DNA of 64,000 nt from Diatrype stigma. Lineage: Eukaryota; Ascomycota; Sordariomycetes; Xylariales; Diatrypaceae. The number at the start of each line of letters is the position of its first letter. Positions within the stretch are counted from its first letter, which is position 1. Under the pieces are notes generated by a model that saw only the letters and a program-made list of their open reading frames with translations, was not told the DNA's origin and ran no database searches. The stretch lies in contig JAKJXP020000006.1 in the NCBI GenBank assembly GCA_022225965.2, forward strand, positions 310,001 to 374,000. The letters run 5' to 3'. The translations under genes and the position numbers were made by a program. This document shows, one piece after another, positions 59,012-64,000 of this stretch.

Positions 59012-60002
59012 TGAGGGGTTTGGGCAGGCGGGCAGGCGGTGAGTGAGTGAGCGTGGAGGAGACGCGAGGAAGTAAAATGGGTATGGAGGCATATAGAAAT
59101 CGAAGAACGACCTGTTGAAAGAAACTAGGCTAGGTGGAAGCGTGGCGTTTGGCTCCCCTTCGAAAAGTCAACCCCTTGAGTCACATAAAAGCGAGAAGGA
59201 CATCAAGAAGATTGGTAGATTTTAGTTGGCCTGTGCTGCTACTGTGTCTGGCCCTGCCTGCCTGACTGAACGCAAACCAAGTCAACTTGTTCTCTTTTTC
59301 TCTTCCTCCAAGTACGAGAAGCAAAAATCAAGGGGTATCATTCACCCAAACACCAAGAAGACAGAGCTACATTACGACAATACAACGGGATCAATGTCCC
59401 CGTCGCAGGGCTTGGGAAAAAGGACCTCACAAGAAAGGGATCGGTCATTCGCCAGGCTTGTATTACACATGTGCGGGTGTGGCAGCCCCTCCTGGAGTTA
59501 GATAAATAAATACTTAGATATACAATACAAGTCCCGTTTCGTTTCGTGTCGTCTTGCAAATAAACAAAAAGCAGCCTCCTCCCCCACCCGCCAAAAGAAC
59601 CCATTGACGCCGCTTTTCCCACATGATGATGATGAAGAGGATGGTAAGGATGTGATCGAGGATGGTATCGACGATGATGCAGAGGATGATAGATCGAATG
59701 TATCCCAACCGCTATTTAGACGGGCGAAAAAACACGAGTTCTTTTTTCTCGAAAACAAAAAAAGCATAGCACAAAACCCCTTTCCGGAACCCCTTTTTCC
59801 ATGCGAACAGCTTTTTCGGTATACAGATAATGGACATGATATGAATTCAACGTAGCAAAGCACGGCAGTCTAAAAAACACACAAAGGATGCCCCTTGATT
59901 GGTAATTGCAACCGCGTAGACGAAGCGCCACGTGCCTGCCTGAGAGCCCGCAGGCTAGGTACTTGATGAACGGCACCGACCGATCTGCCTCCACGGCCTC
60001 CT
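59012..60002. other. Region between convergent cyclophilin and Sgf11-like genes
   Basis: About 1 kb without a supported gene; open frames on both strands (for example 59498-59863) are low in complexity. Both 3' UTRs belong here. Confidence 0.6.
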
Positions 60003-61521
60003 TCAAACGACGGGCGGAGAGGATAGCGTCCCGGAGCTTTCCGACTCGGCGTCATCTCCACCTCCGCCTCCACCTCCACCGCCGCCGCCGCCGCCGCCGC
60101 CATTCGTAGCCGATGCCTTCCCGCTACTTTTCGGCATCGGCGACGCTATGTTCGGTTTCGATACGCCCAGCTTCAGCTTCTTGGGGCCGCCGCCGCCGCC
60201 ACTCGGCACCTTCGTGATCTTCTTCTTGGGCGCGACCTCCACCGTCGACCCCTCGGCGTCGTCGTCGTCGTTGGCCCGCTGCTCCACGCTCAGCAGGGAG
60301 CTGGACTTGACCCTCTCCTTCTTCGTGCCGGCGCCGGCGCCGCCTTTGCCCTTGATGATCAGCTTCTTGTTGTTGGGGCTCGCGACGGCGGCGGCGGCGG
60401 CGGCGGAGACGGAAGAAGTGACCGAGGGCTTGAGCTTCTTCTTCTTGGGCGCGGCCGACGCGGCGTCCGAGGAGTCGTCGTCGTCCATCTCGTCGCCGTC
60501 GCGCTTCTTGGGGCTGCCGGCCCGCGAGCCCGGCATCGGCGTCCCCTTCTGGCTCGACGGGGGCGTGCCGTCGCCCCCGTTGGCGTTCCCGTTGCTGATC
60601 TTCTGGGCCGCCGCACGGCTCGCGTTCCTGCCGCTGTTCCCGATACACGAGCCCATGTGGTTGTTGAGCCGCGTGACCAGGATGCACCGTTTGCACTTGC
60701 TGCACGTCGCCGACGGGAAGGATAGCATGTTGGGCGGTCGCGAAGAGGCGCCGCTGCCACCAACAGAACCGCCACCCGCACCCGCAGCTCCTCCTCCCTC
60801 GGCCGTCGGCGTCGGCGAGTCCTGGGGCGCCTCGATCTTCTTCTCCATGTCCCTCTTCTTCTTGCCCCGGCCGGGCCCCTGCGCCACCCACGTCTGTCCG
60901 TATATGTCGTAGCCGGGCTTGTCGATGTAGGGGTGCTTCTTGCAGTATATTATACTCGGGTCGGGTTTCCGCGCCCCCTTGCCGTCGGTGGGGTAGAGTA
61001 ACCGGGGGAGATGGCACCGCGGGCAGACGATGTCTTTGGTTGTGACGAGCGGGTTCCCCCTCAGGAAGACCTTGCCCTCGTCGTACACGGCAGCGTCGGT
61101 CTCGACCTTGACGTCGGGCCGGACGTCCGGGTTGGAGGAGTCGGAGGTGTCGAGAGCCAGCTTCTCGACCCGGATGGCGGCGGTGTTCGCACGGGCAATC
61201 TTCTCATCGCGGTGGACCTTGATTAATAAGTCGTGCACGATGTTGTAGAGTAAGTCGTCGAGCACGGTATGGGCCTAACATGGTAGCACGGTTGGATTAA
61301 CACATGACGATTCTAAACGCCATACATAGGTACGGTACATAGCTTCGTTGCCATTTTGGGGAGCCCGAAGGCTGGGCTGGTTTGGTTCCGAGGGGTCTTG
61401 GGCAGACACCCGGACACCTGTTGAACTGGGACGGACTTACCAGCTGCTCCATTGTTCCGGCATCGTCAGGAGCTTTGATCACTCCCGCCTTGCCGGAATT
61501 TGGATTTGAATGCGACGACAT
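60003..61521 (-). CDS. SGF11: Zinc-binding chromatin protein, SAGA Sgf11-like
   Basis: Exons 61521-61441 and 61274-60003 with a 166-nt intron give 450 residues starting MSSHSNPNSGKAG. The N-terminus after the splice is a helix (LDDLLYNIVHDLLIKVHRDEKIAR) of the kind that in Sgf11 inserts into the SAGA deubiquitinase module. A first zinc-ligand set follows: CPRCHLP...YCKKHP (about residues 109-137). A second one reads CSKCKRCILVTRLNNHMGSC near 205-225, with C-x2-C and H-x3-C, as in Sgf11/ataxin-7 zinc fingers. The remaining half is Lys-rich, Ser-rich and disordered with poly-Ala, Gly-Gly-Gly and a final run of about 15 glycines (codons 60057-60103). In filamentous fungi this longer form is the usual Sgf11-annotated protein; my assignment rests on motif memory. 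It is divergent from the NAA50-like gene. Confidence 0.7.
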
Positions 61522-62952
61522 GGCGTAGGTATGTGAATGTGGGTGTGGGTATAAGGAGAGGGAATCAGAGGAGATTAGAGATTAGCCGGGCGCTCGATGA
61601 TCTGATCGGCTAGCGCAGGCGGAATACGAAAGGATATCAAAAAGTCGAAATGATGGAGATGGAAAAGCTGGCATTCGTTTGTGTAACGCTCGGGTGATTG
61701 GGGATGGGTAGGCAATGTAATGTATTCTGGAGATGGATCATGGATGGGCAGCCAGCCTTCTATTCCAGCCTTCCTGTCCTGTTGGAGGAGGCTGAATTAC
61801 TGGAGGCAGAGCTCCCTACTTTAGCAGTTGCACTACCTAAGCACGTACTAGGTACAGCAGTCTAGGGAGGTAGGTAGCTAGCAGCTAGGTAGGTGCAGCT
61901 AGGTAGGTATGTATGTACAATAGCTACCGGGCAGGCTGGCACTTTGGTAGGCAACGCTAAGGTAGGCTCGGGCGAAGGAAACAAATGATGGATGAGTAAC
62001 GTTAGTACCTTGTAATAGGTTTAATTACATTTGAAATTGCCGTTCTAAGACAACTTATCAGCGCTGGTCATTAGGGATAAGTTTACGAACTTTTCTAATG
62101 GAACTGGAAAGGTATTATCAATCCATGTAAGCATTTGCAAAATTCCTAATCGATAAACTGAAGTAGGTTTAGTTGATCATCATTAATTCATGTAGCAACA
62201 TCCACGTCGATAATAAACTACAGGTACCGACATTTGTAAGTAGTGAGAATACTTAGTTACCCAACTTGTCACATACCTACATACATGTATAATACAGATC
62301 TACACTACAAGCCTATTGGCCGACGTTGAAATCACTAATTACCTAGCCAGAGCCGGAGTTAGGGGATTCAGGGGCCCACGTAGCTGCATACTATGTACAG
62401 TCTGTATTGTAACTACAGCAGAAGGTTGCATCTGGCATGGCTGCATTGCTGCATGACAAACGTTCTTTCGTAAGGCCGGTTTCTCCAAGCCTGACTTCCG
62501 GTTCGCTGTTCGTCGGCCCCTCTCCAAGGAACCCCCGACATTAGGAAAGGGTTGATGTCGTGTTCACCCCGGCATCCGTGTAAGAAACATAGATGGGGGT
62601 CTTCGTCACATTATTTGATATATCTCTCTCTTTATATCTGCATTAGGGGTAAAAGGCAACTGAGCCAGTCGGGACTTCGCAGCTATTAACTCAAAGGACA
62701 TAACATAGAAAGAAGACACATTTATCCGCGGCATTCCACCCATATATGTATCGCCGGGAGTCACATACCTGGGTACACCAACCAACAGTACATCCTTTAT
62801 TCTACATAGTTACTCCTTTTCTTTCTTCTCCACACTCGTTTGACTGGGGGTTTCTACGTATTATACACACATCTAACCATAGGTATCTCGACCATACATA
62901 ACACCCAGTGAATAATCGTAATAATAATAAGAAGCCAGCCAGCCAGCCAGCC
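61522..62952. other. Divergent promoter region between Sgf11-like and NAA50-like genes
   Basis: Over 1.4 kb with no gene. It contains TAGGTAGG-type repeats near 61867-61912 and A/T-richer sequence at 61995-62340. A CAGC repeat runs up to the start codon of the next gene (62938-62951). Confidence 0.55.
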
Positions 62953-64000
62953 ATGTCGCTCCCTTCGTCCAACAATAACATCAAGACCGGACAGCAGTCT
63001 TCCATCCGGTCCTTCTTCACCCCGAAGCAGCCCACCTACGCTCCTCCGCCACCGTCGAGACAGACTGCCCCACCACCGCCGCCGCCACCAGCAACAGCAA
63101 CAGCAAAGACATCACCACCACCCCCTGCGATACCGAGCCCTCACGAAACCAACAATGGACCATCCTCCTCGGAAGCGGCCTTACCCCGCCCAGCCTCCCT
63201 CCACCCCCAAGCGACCATCTCGCCCATCCTCCCCGAGCACATCCCCGCGCTGCGCCGCATCACCTCGCTGCTCCTCCCCGTGAACTACCCGGACTCGTTC
63301 TGGGCGCGGCTCTCGGACCCGCAGTCCTCCGGGGCCTTCAGCCGGGTTCTGCTCTGGACCGACGACTCCTCCCCCTCCTCCGAACCCAAGGTGATCGGAG
63401 GCCTAGTCTGCCGACCGGAGCCTTCGCCCTTCCCCCTCACCGCGCACCCACCACCAACACCAGCAGGAGGAGCAGGGGGGGAGAACTCGCTATACATCCA
63501 ATCCCTCGTCCTCCTCTCCCCGTACCGGGGCCTGGGCCTCGCAGCGGCGCTGCTCGCGGACGTGGCGCGCGCGGCGGCGCGGAGCCCCGATTGGGCCTGC
63601 GCCGTCGTGTGGGCCCACGTCTGGACCGACAACGCCGACGGCCTGCGCTGGTACCTGGCGCGCGGGTTCGAGCGCGAGCCCGGCGCCATCGCCGGGTACT
63701 ACTTCAAGCTGCGGCCGGACAGCGCCTGGATCGTGAGGCGGCGGATCGATGCTAGCGGCGGCGGCGGCTGGGCCGATGCCAACGGGGGTGGCAGCAAAAG
63801 CAATGGCAATGGCAGTACTGGTGTTGCGACAGCAGGGGCGACGGCCTCAATACCCCCGAGCACAACGGCCGCGGCCGCGAACCTACCACCACCACCACTC
63901 ACCGCCACGCCGCCCGTCCTAGCCGCGACTTCGACAGGACCGCCGCCTCCACGCCGCGGCCCCAGCCCCAGCCCTGCCGGCGGTTCCGGCATGTCGTTCC
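62953..64000 (+). CDS. NAA50-like GNAT N-acetyltransferase with N-terminal PIP box (3' end beyond window)
   Basis: The frame from ATG 62953 stays open to the window edge (349 codons), so the gene is partial. Residues 15-22 read QSSIRSFF, then TPKQP: the canonical PCNA-interacting motif Q-x-x-I-x-x-F-F followed by a basic residue. A Pro/Ala/Thr-rich linker follows to about residue 85, then the acetyltransferase: ITSLLLPVNYPDSFW, RVLLWTDD, KVIGGLVCRPEP, LYIQSLVLLSPYRGLGLAAALL (acetyl-CoA loop R192-G-L-G-L-A) and HVWTDNADGLRWYLARGFERE, then YYFKLRPDSAWIV. These are the hallmarks of NAA50/San, which acetylates protein N-termini and supports sister-chromatid cohesion in animals. From about residue 265 the sequence is low-complexity Gly, Ser and Pro. 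A CAGC repeat lies immediately before the ATG. No intron is evident so far. Confidence 0.85.
   Translation, partial: MSLPSSNNNIKTGQQSSIRSFFTPKQPTYAPPPPSRQTAPPPPPPPATATAKTSPPPPAIPSPHETNNGPSSSEAALPRPASLHPQATISPILPEHIPALRRITSLLLPVNYPDSFWARLSDPQSSGAFSRVLLWTDDSSPSSEPKVIGGLVCRPEPSPFPLTAHPPPTPAGGAGGENSLYIQSLVLLSPYRGLGLAAALLADVARAAARSPDWACAVVWAHVWTDNADGLRWYLARGFEREPGAIAGYYFKLRPDSAWIVRRRIDASGGGGWADANGGGSKSNGNGSTGVATAGATASIPPSTTAAAANLPPPPLTATPPVLAATSTGPPPPRRGPSPSPAGGSGMSF

Noticed and set aside
60124..61017. 297-codon minus-strand and 254-codon plus-strand frames over the Sgf11-like gene
   Set aside because: Repeats of Arg/Gly or Phe/Leu caused by GC-rich low-complexity codons; zinc ligands are found only in the chosen frame.
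63285..63992. Two minus-strand frames at the right edge
   Set aside because: Antisense to the acetyltransferase frame, which is open through the window end and carries GNAT motifs.

Overview
This window is nuclear DNA of a filamentous ascomycete, most likely a Sordariomycete. It has many short GT..AG introns (about 50-280 nt), GC-rich third codon positions, a split tRNA-Gly gene, a fungal NLR gene, a Zn2Cys6 regulator and an NpgA-type phosphopantetheinyl transferase. It also has an AT-rich block with the CpA-to-TpA signature of repeat-induced point mutation (RIP).

Layout. 1-6600: RIP-degraded island holding two divergently oriented Ty3/gypsy retrotransposon remnants. 7-24 kb: EFR3 (-), an unrecognised small gene that may be frameshifted (-), the phosphopantetheinyl transferase (-), a secreted M28 leucine aminopeptidase (+) and an ankyrin-PH-ORD oxysterol-binding protein (+). 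24-36.5 kb: tRNA-Gly (+), a peroxisomal acyl-CoA thioesterase (+), a fructosamine-kinase-family protein (-), a large hydrolase-NACHT-beta-propeller NLR (+) and a DHA1-type MFS exporter (-). 36.5-49.2 kb: a gene-poor stretch of almost 13 kb whose only gene is a Zn2Cys6 transcription factor (-). 49.2-64 kb: an 11-exon APC permease (-) whose seventh intron holds a 10-N assembly gap, a small one-span membrane protein (-), signal peptide peptidase (-), a PPIL1-type cyclophilin (+), an Sgf11-like zinc protein (-) and, cut by the right edge, a NAA50-like acetyltransferase with a PCNA-binding (PIP-box) motif at its N-terminus (+).

Most genes are ordinary housekeeping genes and do not form an operon or an obvious biosynthetic cluster. 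Loose themes are PI4P biology (EFR3 scaffolds the PI4-kinase at the plasma membrane, OSH proteins exchange PI4P for sterol), ER functions (FFAT-tethered OSH, signal peptide peptidase) and nuclear functions (cyclophilin, Sgf11-like, NAA50-like). The points most worth following are the PIP-box acetyltransferase, the NLR and its weak codon bias, the RIP island with mutated reverse-transcriptase aspartates, and the artefactual poly-C/N gap.

Exon limits were deduced by eye from splice signals, reading-frame continuity and family resemblance. No alignment or database search was run.
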